Source: Clostridia bacterium
Lineage (GTDB): Bacteria; Bacillota; Clostridia; Oscillospirales; CAG-382
Reading direction: 5' to 3'
Length of the DNA stretch: 64,000 nt
Assembly (NCBI GenBank): GCA_017399965.1
Contig: JAFQAP010000026.1
Span: 51,196-115,195, forward strand
A program made the position numbers and the translations under genes. The notes under the pieces are model-generated. The model was given only the letters and a program-made list of their open reading frames with translations. It did not search any database and was not told where the DNA came from. Positions 18,201 through 27,306 of the stretch are shown piece by piece (position 1 is the first letter of the stretch; each line of letters starts with the position of its first letter).

Positions 18201-21200
18201 ACCAATGAAGCAGGTGTTGTTGCCGCAAATACGCTGACACACGTTTCCGTTGTAAATACTCCCAAGGCATACGGAAATCTCATAATCTCCAAAGAGGTTA
18301 TCCACCCCTTCGGCGGAAATCTTGATAACGAATTCGATTTCGTGCTCACCATCAATGGTTTGACTCAGTGGGAAATAGACAACGTGCTTTCCGTACCCGC
18401 AGGGGCTACCGTAACTCTTACAGGTAACGTAGCAACCGTAACCGGAATAAGAATAAAGGACGGTGCTTCCGTAACCGTATCCGGTATTCCCGTAGGCGCA
18501 GGCTACGTTGTTCAGGAGCTTGCCGAAGCAGGATTTACTCTTGATGCCGCAAAAACCACCGGCACTTCGGGCGTGATTTCCGCAACCACATCTTATGCGG
18601 ATTTTGTAAATACCTACGATCCTCATCCTCCCGTTAATGCGGATATAACCGTAAGCGGTACAAAGACTCTTACCGCCAACGCAACAGGGGATTGGACCTT
18701 CACCTTTAAGGTACAAAAGCTTAACGGTACCGTATATGAAGATGTTGCAGGTGCAACCGCATCCGTAAACCTCACTTCAACCGGCACCAAGGATTATACT
18801 ATTTCTCTTGCAGAAAACTATACTACCGTAGGTACTCATTATTACCGTGTAGTGGAAGTGCACGGCACAGATCCCGCAATGACCTATGATACCGTTGAAG
18901 GACTCTTCAAGGTCACCGTTTCCGACCCCGGCGTTATCGACGGTGTTCTGGTAGTTGATGTTGAAACTGTATCCGATTCCACCGTAACCTCCAATATTAT
19001 AGGCGGAACCGAATATTTCACCGTTGACGTGGATTTTAACAACCTGTACGATGCAAACGACACCCACGCAGAGCTTAATATCCAAAAGATACTGAACAAC
19101 AATACCGGTGTTCCCGTACCTCTCAATATCTTTAGCTTTGAGCTTAAGCAGGGCGGTGCGGTCATACATACCGCACATACCGATGCAAGCGGAAAAGCGG
19201 TAATAGCTATTCCCATTGATGCTGAGGGAACTTATCAGTACACCCTTTCCGAAGTAAACAGCGGAAAGCCCGGTATGACTTATGACACCACAGTATACAA
19301 TGTAACCGTAAAAGCGGAAGATGAAGGCGGACACCTGGTTGCAACCCTTACCATTGAAGGTGTTTCCGGCACTACCGCTACTTTTACAAATACTTATACT
19401 CTTGATCCTGTTTCCGTTATAATAGACGGTAACAAGATACTCCAAAACAAGACTCTTGTTGCAGGTCAGTTCAGTTTTGAGATTTACGAAACCGACGACG
19501 TATACCACGCGCTGGTAAACGGATATACCGATACCGTTTCCAACGCTTCGAGCGGCGCTTTCTCCTTTGAGCTTCCTCAGTATACAAAGGCAGGCACTTA
19601 CAGATACGTTATCAAAGAGATAATACCCGCAGCGGCACAAAATAACCTGCTTGACGGTATTACCTATGACGATTCCGTATACCACGTAACTGTTACCGTA
19701 ACCGACGATGGCAACGGCAAGCTGGCTTCCTCTGTTCAGATATCCAAACTGGGCGCAGGCAGCGTTGCGGATGTTACCTTCACCAACGTATATAAGGCTG
19801 TAGGTCAGGCGCAGCTTACCTTCCAAGGCGAAAAGACTCTTAACGGAAGAAACCTTTACGGTTCCGAATTCACCTTCGTTATCGAGGTGGAAAAAGACGG
19901 CGTTGCTCTTCCCGATGTTCACACCACCAACTTGTCCACAGGCAAGATCCAGTTCCCCACCTTTACCTATACCGAAGCAGATATAGGAAGCACCTTCGTA
20001 TACCGTGTATACGAGTCGGTTCCCACCGGAGCAGTAAACAACGTCTATGAAGGCGTAACTTACACCAAGGTGGCATATTCCGTTTCCGTTTCCGTAAAGG
20101 ATAACGGCGTAGGCGGAATTACTCTTGACGTGCTGGGTGATTACGAGGAGCTTGATTTCACCAATACCTATGAAGCTCAGCCCGTAAAGGTAGGCTTGGA
20201 TGGCGTAAAGACCCTTAACGGCAGAGATATGGTTGCAGGCGAGTTCGAATTCGTTTTGAAGAATTCTGCAGACACCGCAATTGAGACCGTATCCAACAAG
20301 GCAGACGGAACCTTTACATTTGCAGACCTTACCTTTACCTCCGCAGGCGTATATACCTATACCGTGTCCGAGGTTAAGGGAAGCAAGGGCGGCGTAGCAT
20401 ACGACGAAACCGTATACACCGTAACCGTTACCGTAACCGATAACGGCAAGGGCATACTTACCGCATCCACGCTCATAAGCGGCAGCGGCTCCCTCTCCTT
20501 TACCAATATTTACAACACCGAAAACGTTGCTGTTAAGATATCCGGTACCAAGGCTCTTACAGGCAAGCCTCTGGAGGCAGGGGAATTCACCTTTGCAATA
20601 TACAGAGCTATCATAGTTGACGGCAAGTTCGAAATAAACGGCGATGAAATGGTAACCGCCACCAACGATGAAAACGGCGATTTCGTATTCCCCGATGGCG
20701 TGTTCACCGCTCCCGTCACCGCTCATTACATTATTAAAGAGCTTAACGACGGCAAAACCGGTATAACCTACGATGATACCGTTTACAACATGACCATTAC
20801 CGTTACCGATAACGGTGAAGGCGAATTGGTTGCAGACGTAGCTGTAACAGATATAAACGGTAACAAGACCGACGTTGAATTCAACAACATATTTACTCCC
20901 GCAGACCTTCCCGTATCCTTTGGCGGAACAAAGCAGTATAACAAGGCTTTGGCGGCAGGCGACTTCAGCTTCCAACTCAAAGATGAGGGCGGCAACGTGC
21001 TTAAAACCGTTTCCAACGACGTAAACGGAAACTTTAAGTTTGACGTTGTGTATACCGCTTCCGATATCGGCAAGACCTTCAAGTATACCGTATCCGAAGT
21101 TAACGGCGGCAAGGGCGGCGTAACCTACGATACCACCGTGTACGAGTTCAGCGTAAGCGTGGTTAACGAAAACGGACTGTTGGTTGCAAACGTAAGCGGC

Positions 21201-24200
21201 GCAAACACAAACGCTCTTAACTTTAGCAACAGCTACGGCGTAAAGCCCGTTCAAACCGTTATTTCCGGTACCAAGACCCTTAACGGCAGAAATATGGCAA
21301 ACGGCGAATTCGAGTTTATTCTCAGAGATTCTGCAGGAAACCTTATTGAATCCGTTTCCAATAACGGCACGGAGATCAAGTTTGCTCCCATCACTTACGT
21401 TGCGGCAGGCACATATACTTACACCGTGTCCGAAGTTATCCCCGCAAATGCTCTCAACGGCGTTCTTGACGGCGTAACCTATGACAAAACCGTATACACC
21501 GTAATTGTTACCGTAACCGATAACGGCGACGGAACCTTGACTGCGGCTCAGACCATAGACGGCGCTTCCGCAATAGCTTTCGTAAACACTTACGCAGCTT
21601 CCGGCACCGCATATGCAGATCTCAGCGGTAAAAAGGTTCTGGACGGAAGAGAACTCAAAGCAGGTGAATTTGAATTCCTGCTTAAGGATAAGGACGGCAA
21701 GGCAGTAGAGACCGTTTCCAACAAGGCAGACGGCACCTTCGCATTCACCCGTCTCAGCTATACCGCGGCAGGTACCTATACCTACACGGTATCCGAAGTT
21801 AACGGCGGCAAGGGCGGCGTAACCTACGATAATACCGTATACACCGTAACCGTTACCGTGACAGATAACGGCAAGGGCGGCTTTGAATCCAGCGTTTCTA
21901 TCGATAAAAACGGAGTTATCCTCTTTAACAACGGATACTCCGCTGCACCCGCAGACGTAGTTCTTGAGGGTACAAAGACACTTAACGGCAGAAATATTGT
22001 TGACGGCGAGTTTACCTTCAATCTCACCGATAAAAACGGAAATGTTATCCGTACCGCATCCAACGTTGGCGGCGCATTCACCTTTGATAAAATAACCTAT
22101 ACCGTTGCAGGCGTTTACACCTACACCGTATCCGAGGTTAAAGGCGATAAAGGCGGCGTGACCTATGATGCGACCGTATACGAAGTAACCGTAACCGTAA
22201 CCGATGACGGAAACGGCAAGCTGGTTGCAGCAGTTGCTATCAATGACGGCGGAAAGCTTTCCTTTGTGAACAACTATTCCGCATCCTCTGTGGACGTAGT
22301 GCTTAACGGTACAAAGACACTTACCGGCAGAGATATTATTGATGGAGAGTTTACCTTCAATCTCACCGATAAGGACGGCTACGTAGTAGGAGAAGCAGTG
22401 AATGACGGCAACGCCTTCACCTTCAAAAAGCTCACCTTTACCGAAGCGGGCGTATATACCTACACCGTATCCGAGGTTAAGGGAACAAAGGGCGGCGTAA
22501 CCTACGATGATACTGTATACACCGTTACCATTACCGTAACCGATAACGGCGCAGGAAAACTTGTTGCAACCGTAGACGGCGGAAACGCTATTGCGTTCAA
22601 GAATACCTATTCTACCGCAGGCGCAACCGTAACTCTCGACGGCACCAAGACTCTCACCGGCAGAGATATTATTGACGGCGAGTTTAAATTCCTTCTTAAG
22701 GATAAAGACGGCAACACGGTAGGCGAAGCTGTTAATGCAGGCAACGCATTTGCTTTTGGAACTCTTACCTTTGATAAGACAGGCACTTACACCTACACCG
22801 TATCCGAGGTTAAAGGCGACAAGGGCGGCGTAACCTACGATGATACCGTATACGAAGTAACCGTAACCGTAACCGATGACGGCAACGGTAAACTGGTTGC
22901 AGACGTTAAGGGCGGCGATTCTATCGCATTTACCAACGTATACAACACAGAAGACGAAAAAGTAGTTATCGGCGGCAGCAAGGTGCTTACCGGCAGAGAT
23001 ATTATCGACGGCGAATTCAAGTTTAGTCTTAAGGATTCCGAAGGCAAGGTAGTAGCAGAAACCGTTAATGCCGGAAACTCCTTCGTATTCGAGGCGCTTA
23101 CCTTCGATAAGGTTGGCACTTACACCTACACCGTATCCGAGATCAAAGGCGATAAGGGCGGCGTGACCTACGATGATACCGTATACACCGTAACCGTTAC
23201 CGTTGCGGATAACGGAAACGGCAAGCTTGTTGCAACCGTAACCGGCGCCGATGCAGTTACCTTTACCAACAGCTATGCAGCTTCTTCCGCAGAAGTAGTA
23301 CTCAGCGGCAGTAAGGTACTTGTGGGCAGAGATATTATCGACGGCGAATTTGCATTCGTGATAAAGGATTCCGCAGGCAATGTAGTAGCACAAACTGTCA
23401 ATGCAGGCGATAAGTTTACCTTTGACGCTCTCACCTTTGATAAGGTCGGCGAATACGTATACACCGTATCCGAGGTTAAGGGCGATAAGGGCGGCGTATC
23501 CTACGATGATACCGTATACGAAGTAACCGTAACCGTAACCGATGACGGAAACGGTAAACTGGTTGCAACCGCAGCCGGCAACGAAAGCCTTAAGTTTACA
23601 AACAACTATGCATCCGCATCCGTAAACGTAACCCTTAACGGTACAAAGACTCTCGAAGGAAGAGATCTTGCAGAAGGCGAATTCCAATTCCTGCTCAAGG
23701 ATTCCGAAGGAACCCTTCTCCAGACCGTTACCAACGATGCAAACGGCTTGTTCGGCTTTGAACCCGTTGAATTCGTTAAGGTAGGCGAATACGTATACAC
23801 CGTGATCGAAGTTAAGGGCGATAAAGGCGGCGTGACCTATGATGCAACCGTATACACCGTAAAGGTTACCGTAACCGATGACGGAAACGGCAAGCTGGTT
23901 GCAGCAGTAGAAGGCGGCGACGCAATAAACTTCAATAACCTGTACTCCGCATCCGGCGTAACCGTTACCTTAAGTGGTATTAAGAACCTTGTAGGCAAAG
24001 AACTTGCAGAAGGTATGTTCAGCTTTAACCTTAAGGATAAGGACGGCAACGTGCTTCAGACCGTTACCAACAAAGCAGACGGCGTTATTGATTTTACCGC
24101 TATGGAATTTGATAAAGCCGGCGAATACGTTTACACCGTAACCGAGGTTATAGGCACCGAAAGCGGTATGAGCTACGACGAAACCGTATACACCGTAAAG

Positions 24201-24404
24201 GTTACCGTAACCGATGACGGAAACGGCAAGCTTGTTGCTGACGTTACCGTAAGCGGCGACGGAGTTATCGAGTTTAATAACGAATACGTTCCCGATACTC
24301 CTCAACTCGGTGATGAAAGCAATACGTTTATCCTTTACTCCGCAATGCTTTTAAGCGTTATAGGACTTGCAGTTTTGGTTTTCAAAAAGCGCAAGGCTGA
24401 ATAA
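15288..24404 (+). CDS. Giant cell-surface protein: VWA domain, 16 Spy0128/FctA-type isopeptide repeats, degenerate sorting signal
   Basis: The 3038-residue product has a signal peptide (residues 1 to about 37), a von Willebrand A domain starting near 125 with the MIDAS motif DNSTS at 133-137, a long uncharacterised segment (about 430-880), and two CnaB/DUF7601-like domains (about 885-1110). Sixteen tandem pilin isopeptide-linkage domains occupy about 1117-3001. Each repeat keeps the three residues needed for a spontaneous Lys-Asn bond: Lys in the first strand (GTKTL type), Glu in the middle (VSEV type) and Asn near the end (FTNTY type). The C-terminus reads TPQLGDES, a hydrophobic helix and KKRK. 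This is a sortase-signal layout in which the expected Thr of the PxTG core is Leu. The likely role is a long, proteolysis- and force-resistant stalk presenting the VWA adhesin head. Confidence 0.9.
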   Translation: MKIRNVTKKSLSVLLILCLILPCLPVFYINFGANAAAATTIVVDPSGASNYHQMLGTGADGNRYSGRVWFDKSLFAPGDEAKLPLHDDFTGLATDTIKIDSSFMVVGSALGSTTSVTTTTSTAASIDVVLILDNSTSMYEESNNTSRLEKVVSAANSLIKGITSGENNRLAIVAYSGEAETLLPLNYYKDNDSVLSISTVTTGSGWNRTTNHYYTASATPVGSNEAVSETFSVSQWGTNVQIGVDMGMKLLSNASDTSGRVPVVILLTDGVSNVASTRDWYAPTFTNRGNHGNPTNQYVSFATLLTAAYGRSRITANYGKAPTVYGIGVDLTAGSDASVVMDPANYLKPTGSNVAANTYALFERWKTTNLTFSYEYDSGGSEYTWRYEQLPSNYPGTKQDIIDNINYVDKYYPIGSEKISEVFDEILIEINEKAFVPLVDKVVQGEIEVDTPLTYVDFIGEYMEVKEFKAVTLFGKIYSVSKSLEAPVITDAVNGGTITRTKVTKYIVESDTVTNEVAGVTYDISEALKITVTDIYTVKLNENGVYERTSPVKQEVRATIPSTALPLIYDKVVNNDGEITYETNRGEVTPLRLYYTVDMVDEILDANGNVITDLLSEDYLAKNTNPDGTVNFYAGQYGVMNSEETINGVSGIYKGDSHAAATPSVDNRFYYHQNNYPVNITATDKNGNDIVWEADEYGVLYYQGNGIDRTLNDDYKTEYLLYSQVEGLSDTDQVYTMVGFYRPTTGGAGEAVGYLVYTEWQYLKDSLAYYDNVNGVYINGFEDGAFVTSETDGYNVDTSVVDAYIAANGLEKSDIICVLGVDTWRTSRLHNMTIPKTENPTGTAEYAVYPTHNVSALHDGSLVSWFGNNGKMSVIPQQGISVSKTVTQAVSGAETQFEITVTIDGTDFTPAFLDTNGNALSGISVVKNNSTQKTIVTLNLSANETVYITNLPTGAKYTVSEKASNYYTPAYTNEAGVVAANTLTHVSVVNTPKAYGNLIISKEVIHPFGGNLDNEFDFVLTINGLTQWEIDNVLSVPAGATVTLTGNVATVTGIRIKDGASVTVSGIPVGAGYVVQELAEAGFTLDAAKTTGTSGVISATTSYADFVNTYDPHPPVNADITVSGTKTLTANATGDWTFTFKVQKLNGTVYEDVAGATASVNLTSTGTKDYTISLAENYTTVGTHYYRVVEVHGTDPAMTYDTVEGLFKVTVSDPGVIDGVLVVDVETVSDSTVTSNIIGGTEYFTVDVDFNNLYDANDTHAELNIQKILNNNTGVPVPLNIFSFELKQGGAVIHTAHTDASGKAVIAIPIDAEGTYQYTLSEVNSGKPGMTYDTTVYNVTVKAEDEGGHLVATLTIEGVSGTTATFTNTYTLDPVSVIIDGNKILQNKTLVAGQFSFEIYETDDVYHALVNGYTDTVSNASSGAFSFELPQYTKAGTYRYVIKEIIPAAAQNNLLDGITYDDSVYHVTVTVTDDGNGKLASSVQISKLGAGSVADVTFTNVYKAVGQAQLTFQGEKTLNGRNLYGSEFTFVIEVEKDGVALPDVHTTNLSTGKIQFPTFTYTEADIGSTFVYRVYESVPTGAVNNVYEGVTYTKVAYSVSVSVKDNGVGGITLDVLGDYEELDFTNTYEAQPVKVGLDGVKTLNGRDMVAGEFEFVLKNSADTAIETVSNKADGTFTFADLTFTSAGVYTYTVSEVKGSKGGVAYDETVYTVTVTVTDNGKGILTASTLISGSGSLSFTNIYNTENVAVKISGTKALTGKPLEAGEFTFAIYRAIIVDGKFEINGDEMVTATNDENGDFVFPDGVFTAPVTAHYIIKELNDGKTGITYDDTVYNMTITVTDNGEGELVADVAVTDINGNKTDVEFNNIFTPADLPVSFGGTKQYNKALAAGDFSFQLKDEGGNVLKTVSNDVNGNFKFDVVYTASDIGKTFKYTVSEVNGGKGGVTYDTTVYEFSVSVVNENGLLVANVSGANTNALNFSNSYGVKPVQTVISGTKTLNGRNMANGEFEFILRDSAGNLIESVSNNGTEIKFAPITYVAAGTYTYTVSEVIPANALNGVLDGVTYDKTVYTVIVTVTDNGDGTLTAAQTIDGASAIAFVNTYAASGTAYADLSGKKVLDGRELKAGEFEFLLKDKDGKAVETVSNKADGTFAFTRLSYTAAGTYTYTVSEVNGGKGGVTYDNTVYTVTVTVTDNGKGGFESSVSIDKNGVILFNNGYSAAPADVVLEGTKTLNGRNIVDGEFTFNLTDKNGNVIRTASNVGGAFTFDKITYTVAGVYTYTVSEVKGDKGGVTYDATVYEVTVTVTDDGNGKLVAAVAINDGGKLSFVNNYSASSVDVVLNGTKTLTGRDIIDGEFTFNLTDKDGYVVGEAVNDGNAFTFKKLTFTEAGVYTYTVSEVKGTKGGVTYDDTVYTVTITVTDNGAGKLVATVDGGNAIAFKNTYSTAGATVTLDGTKTLTGRDIIDGEFKFLLKDKDGNTVGEAVNAGNAFAFGTLTFDKTGTYTYTVSEVKGDKGGVTYDDTVYEVTVTVTDDGNGKLVADVKGGDSIAFTNVYNTEDEKVVIGGSKVLTGRDIIDGEFKFSLKDSEGKVVAETVNAGNSFVFEALTFDKVGTYTYTVSEIKGDKGGVTYDDTVYTVTVTVADNGNGKLVATVTGADAVTFTNSYAASSAEVVLSGSKVLVGRDIIDGEFAFVIKDSAGNVVAQTVNAGDKFTFDALTFDKVGEYVYTVSEVKGDKGGVSYDDTVYEVTVTVTDDGNGKLVATAAGNESLKFTNNYASASVNVTLNGTKTLEGRDLAEGEFQFLLKDSEGTLLQTVTNDANGLFGFEPVEFVKVGEYVYTVIEVKGDKGGVTYDATVYTVKVTVTDDGNGKLVAAVEGGDAINFNNLYSASGVTVTLSGIKNLVGKELAEGMFSFNLKDKDGNVLQTVTNKADGVIDFTAMEFDKAGEYVYTVTEVIGTESGMSYDETVYTVKVTVTDDGNGKLVADVTVSGDGVIEFNNEYVPDTPQLGDESNTFILYSAMLLSVIGLAVLVFKKRKAE
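18636..24290 (+). repeat. Tandem array of 16 isopeptide-domain coding repeats (about 330-410 bp each)
   Basis: Sixteen consecutive units end in FxNxY-type strands, on average 353 bp. Units 10-14 (about 21945-23615) are the most alike: RDIIDGEF recurs in units 11-14, and GDKGGVTYDDTVY-type blocks recur in most of them. The first six and last two differ more. The pattern suggests recent expansion in the middle of the array, so copy number probably varies among strains, and assembly collapse or expansion here is a risk. Confidence 0.9.
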
Positions 24405-24421
24405 AAACTAAATAATAATTC

Positions 24422-24450
24422 AAAAAGGAGGCTGGAAACAGCCTCCTTTT
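24422..24450 (+). terminator. Rho-independent terminator of the surface-protein gene
   Basis: AAAAGGAGGCT pairs with AGCCTCCTTTT around GGAAAC; the T-tract is within the right arm. It lies 18 bases after the stop. Confidence 0.9.
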
Positions 24451-24493
24451 AACAGTTTTTTGAATAATGTTAACAAATTTAACATATTAATAT

Positions 24494-24522
24494 TTGACAA
24501 ATCAATTTCAAACTGTTATTAT
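24494..24522 (+). promoter_or_regulatory. Promoter of the acyltransferase-gltS pair
   Basis: TTGACA at 24494-24499 and TATTAT at 24517-24522, 17-bp spacer, AT-rich surroundings. Confidence 0.82.
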
Positions 24523-24561
24523 ATATTAGGTGTATTTTTATTTTACATGGGGTAGTTTTTG

Positions 24562-25761
24562 ATGGGCGCAAAGAAAAAGAAAAAGTGGATAAAGTTCAGG
24601 CACACGGTCGTCACCAACCTGCTGTTTCTTGTAATTTATCCTTATTCCCGTATAAAATACGGAATTAAAATAGAAAAAATCGCAGATACCAAAAGGCAAT
24701 ATCTTGTGCTGCTGAATCACCAGACACCCTTTGACCAGTTTTTTGTGGGTATGTCCTTCAACCGCAAAACTATGTATTATCTTGCTACAGAGGATATTTT
24801 TTCCAAGGGTATGCTTTCCAAGATAATTAAGTTTTTGGTAGCGCCTATCCCCATAAAAAAACAGACCACAGATATTAAAGCGGTTATGACCTGTATCCGC
24901 GTTGCAAGAGAGGGCGGCAGTATCGTTATCGCGCCGGAGGGCAACCGTACATACAGCGGCCGCACCGAATATATGAACCCTTCCATAGTTTCTTTGGCAA
25001 AAAAGCTTAATCTTCCCATTGCACTATACCGTCTTGAAGGGGGATACGGCGTTCAGCCCCGCTGGAGCGACGTTACACGAAAAGGCAAAATGAGAGGGTA
25101 TGTTTATGAGGTTATCGAGCCGGAGGAATATAAAGCTCTTGCGGACGATGAACTTTTTGAGCGTATAAAAAACGGGCTTTACGTTAACGAAGCAAAAGCA
25201 GACGGCGAATTTTTCCACAAAAACCGCGCCAATTATCTTGAGCGATGTATATACGTTTGTCCCTTCTGCGGGCTTTCCGAATTCCATACAAGCGGTGCTG
25301 TTATAAAATGCGCCAAGTGCGGCAGGGAAGCGGAGTATACCGTTACCAAGGAGTTCTGCGGCGTTGGATACGAGCACCCATTCAGGTTCGTTGCAGACTG
25401 GTACGATTATCAGGAACAATACATAAACGGGCTTGATACTACGTCTTTTACGGAAGCGCCTTTGTATACGGAAAGTGCCGGGCTGTATGAGATAATCCCC
25501 TATAAAAACAGATATCTTGTAAAGAAAGACGCAAACGTTTCCCTTTACGGCGACCGTATCACCGTAAACGAGCTTACTTTTGATTTCGAAACCGTTTCTC
25601 AGATTTCGGTCTTGGGTAAAAACAAGCTGAATATATATTACGGTGATAAACTATATCAGTTAAAGGGAAGCAAACGCTTTAATGCATTAAAATATCTGCA
25701 TTTTTATTACCGCTATAAAAACATAAAGGAAGATAACAATGATAAATTTCTGGGACTTTAG
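24562..25761 (+). CDS. 1-acyl-glycerol-3-phosphate acyltransferase-like protein with C-terminal zinc ribbon and extra domain
   Basis: The product is 399 residues from ATG 24562 (the TTG just before it is less likely). The PlsC-type acyltransferase domain shows NHQTPFD (H-x4-D catalytic pair, about residue 52), APEGNRTYSGR (glycerol-phosphate site) and PIALYRLEGG. A hydrophobic stretch near residue 20 probably docks it on the membrane. At about 230 comes a zinc ribbon (CPFCG then CAKCG), and the last 100 residues form a beta-rich, PH-like segment. Standalone PlsC proteins are 200-250 residues, so the last 150 are an addition. It may acylate lysophosphatidate or another lipid head group. It overlaps gltS by 23 bp. 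Confidence 0.8.
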   Translation: MGAKKKKKWIKFRHTVVTNLLFLVIYPYSRIKYGIKIEKIADTKRQYLVLLNHQTPFDQFFVGMSFNRKTMYYLATEDIFSKGMLSKIIKFLVAPIPIKKQTTDIKAVMTCIRVAREGGSIVIAPEGNRTYSGRTEYMNPSIVSLAKKLNLPIALYRLEGGYGVQPRWSDVTRKGKMRGYVYEVIEPEEYKALADDELFERIKNGLYVNEAKADGEFFHKNRANYLERCIYVCPFCGLSEFHTSGAVIKCAKCGREAEYTVTKEFCGVGYEHPFRFVADWYDYQEQYINGLDTTSFTEAPLYTESAGLYEIIPYKNRYLVKKDANVSLYGDRITVNELTFDFETVSQISVLGKNKLNIYYGDKLYQLKGSKRFNALKYLHFYYRYKNIKEDNNDKFLGL

Positions 25762-27121
25762 CGTATGGGGCAGCTTTATGCTGTTTTCCGTACTTCTTGC
25801 AAGCCTGATGGCTGCAAACATACTTAAAAAATCCATACCTTTTTTAGAAAAATCTCTCATACCCACCTCTGTTTTGGGCGGGGGAATATTGCTTGTTATC
25901 GCTTTTATATATAAGCTCATTACCGGCGACGTAATGTTTGATACCGCATTTTTCGGCGGTAACGGTTCCGCCACTTTGGAAACTCTTACATACCATACTC
26001 TCGCTCTCGGTTTTATAGCCACGGCTTTAAAGACCACCGGCGGAAAGCTTAACAAAAAGCGCTCTGCCGAAATATTCAACACCGGTATTACTACTGTGGG
26101 CACCTATCTTTTGCAGGCGTTTTTAGGTATGGGAATAACCGTTATTGCGGCGCTTGTTGTAAAAGATTTCTTCTCTTCTTCCGGTATTCTTCTTGCTTTT
26201 GGCTTCGGTCAGGGTACGGGGCAGGCAATGAACTACGGCGGTATATACGAAACCGATTTCGGCTTTGTGGGCGGAAAAAGCTTTGGTCTTACCGTAGCGG
26301 CGATCGGATTTCTTTGCGCCAGCATCGGAGGTGTTATACACCTTAACATCCTTCGCAGAAAAGGCAAGATAAAGACGGTTAACGCAGGCAAAAACTCTAT
26401 TATACACAGCGAAATACAATCAGAAAACGAAATTCCCATGCAGGAAAGTATGGACAAAATGACAGTTCAGATAGCCCTTATGGCGGTTTCATATCTGTTT
26501 GCATATCTGCTTATGTTCGGACTGGGCAAACTCTTTCCGGGAATGAGATCTGTTATCTACGGCTTTAACTTCCTTTTGGGCGTGCTTTGCGCCACCTTGG
26601 TAAAGCTGGTGCTTAACTTTCTTAACAAGAAAAAGCTGGTTAAAAGACAGTATACAAATAACTTCCTTTTGACCCGTGCAGGCAACTTTTTCTTTGATAT
26701 TATGGTTGTTGCGGGTATTGCCGCCATCCGCCTCGATATGCTGGAAAAGTACTGGGGTATCATTGTTATTCTCGTTTCCGTAGGCACGGTTTCTACTTAT
26801 GCGTACAACTATTTTGTTGCAAAAAAGCTTTTCCCGGAATACACGCAGGAGCAATTCCTTGCTATGTACGGTATGCTTACCGGCACCGCATCAACAGGCG
26901 TTATATTGCTGCGTGAAATAGACGGCGAATTCCGCACCCCCGTTTCGGATAATCTGGTTTACCAGAATTTTCCCGCCATTGTTTTTGGATTCCCTATGAT
27001 GCTTCTTGCAACCCTCGCACCGAAGAAGCCCATACTTACTCTTATCATCTTCGCGCTGCTGTTTGCGGCAATGAACATCATACTGTTCAGAAGCTATATT
27101 TTTAAAAAGAAAAACAAGTAA
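25739..27121 (+). CDS. gltS: Sodium/glutamate symporter (GltS family)
   Basis: The 460-residue, highly hydrophobic carrier has about 10-12 transmembrane helices. The GltS reentrant-loop signatures are visible as LGGGILLV, GFGQGTGQAMNYG and, in the second half, MLTGTASTGVILLREID. E. coli GltS is 401 residues; the excess lies in the central cytoplasmic loop (about residues 205-240) and near the N-terminus. It should import glutamate with sodium. It starts inside the end of the acyltransferase gene, so the two are translated from one message. Confidence 0.88.
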   Translation: MINFWDFSVWGSFMLFSVLLASLMAANILKKSIPFLEKSLIPTSVLGGGILLVIAFIYKLITGDVMFDTAFFGGNGSATLETLTYHTLALGFIATALKTTGGKLNKKRSAEIFNTGITTVGTYLLQAFLGMGITVIAALVVKDFFSSSGILLAFGFGQGTGQAMNYGGIYETDFGFVGGKSFGLTVAAIGFLCASIGGVIHLNILRRKGKIKTVNAGKNSIIHSEIQSENEIPMQESMDKMTVQIALMAVSYLFAYLLMFGLGKLFPGMRSVIYGFNFLLGVLCATLVKLVLNFLNKKKLVKRQYTNNFLLTRAGNFFFDIMVVAGIAAIRLDMLEKYWGIIVILVSVGTVSTYAYNYFVAKKLFPEYTQEQFLAMYGMLTGTASTGVILLREIDGEFRTPVSDNLVYQNFPAIVFGFPMMLLATLAPKKPILTLIIFALLFAAMNIILFRSYIFKKKNK

Positions 27122-27136
27122 AATTTAAACTTATTA

Positions 27137-27178
27137 AGAGAAAAGACTGTGTATTTATTATACACTCTTTTCTCTTTT
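27137..27178 (+). terminator. Rho-independent terminator after gltS
   Basis: AGAGAAAAGACTGTGTA pairs, with one bulge, to the right arm TACACTCTTTTCTCTT around a short AT loop; Ts follow. Confidence 0.8.
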
Positions 27179-27181
27179 GTA

Positions 27182-27210
27182 TTGATTTTTATTACGTAAA
27201 ATGTTATAAT
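27182..27210 (+). promoter_or_regulatory. Promoter of the hydrogenase operon, with leader hairpin
   Basis: TTGATT (27182-27187) and TATAAT (27205-27210) have a 17-bp spacer. The leader of about 90 nt contains a hairpin, ATCTGCC (27228-27234) with GGCAGAT (27248-27254), not followed by a T-run, so possibly regulatory. The first gene has AAAGGAG upstream. Confidence 0.8.
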
Positions 27211-27306
27211 ATGTGAGATTAAGCAAAATCTGCCCGTTTTTCTTTTCGGCAGATATTTCGGTTTCACAAAGCAATTATTACTTTATAAGTTAAAGGAGAA
27301 ACAACA

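Noticed and set aside
18777..23687. Antisense open frame of 1636 codons opposite the isopeptide repeats
   Set aside because: It mirrors the repeat codons (GTA/TAC, ACC/GGT) of the real gene; the repetitive codon use simply avoids stops on the other strand. No start site or promoter on the minus strand.
18636..24290. Possible assembly artefact in the repeat array
   Set aside because: The frame stays open through all 16 units, and flanking units differ clearly, so the array is real, although the exact unit count may be uncertain.
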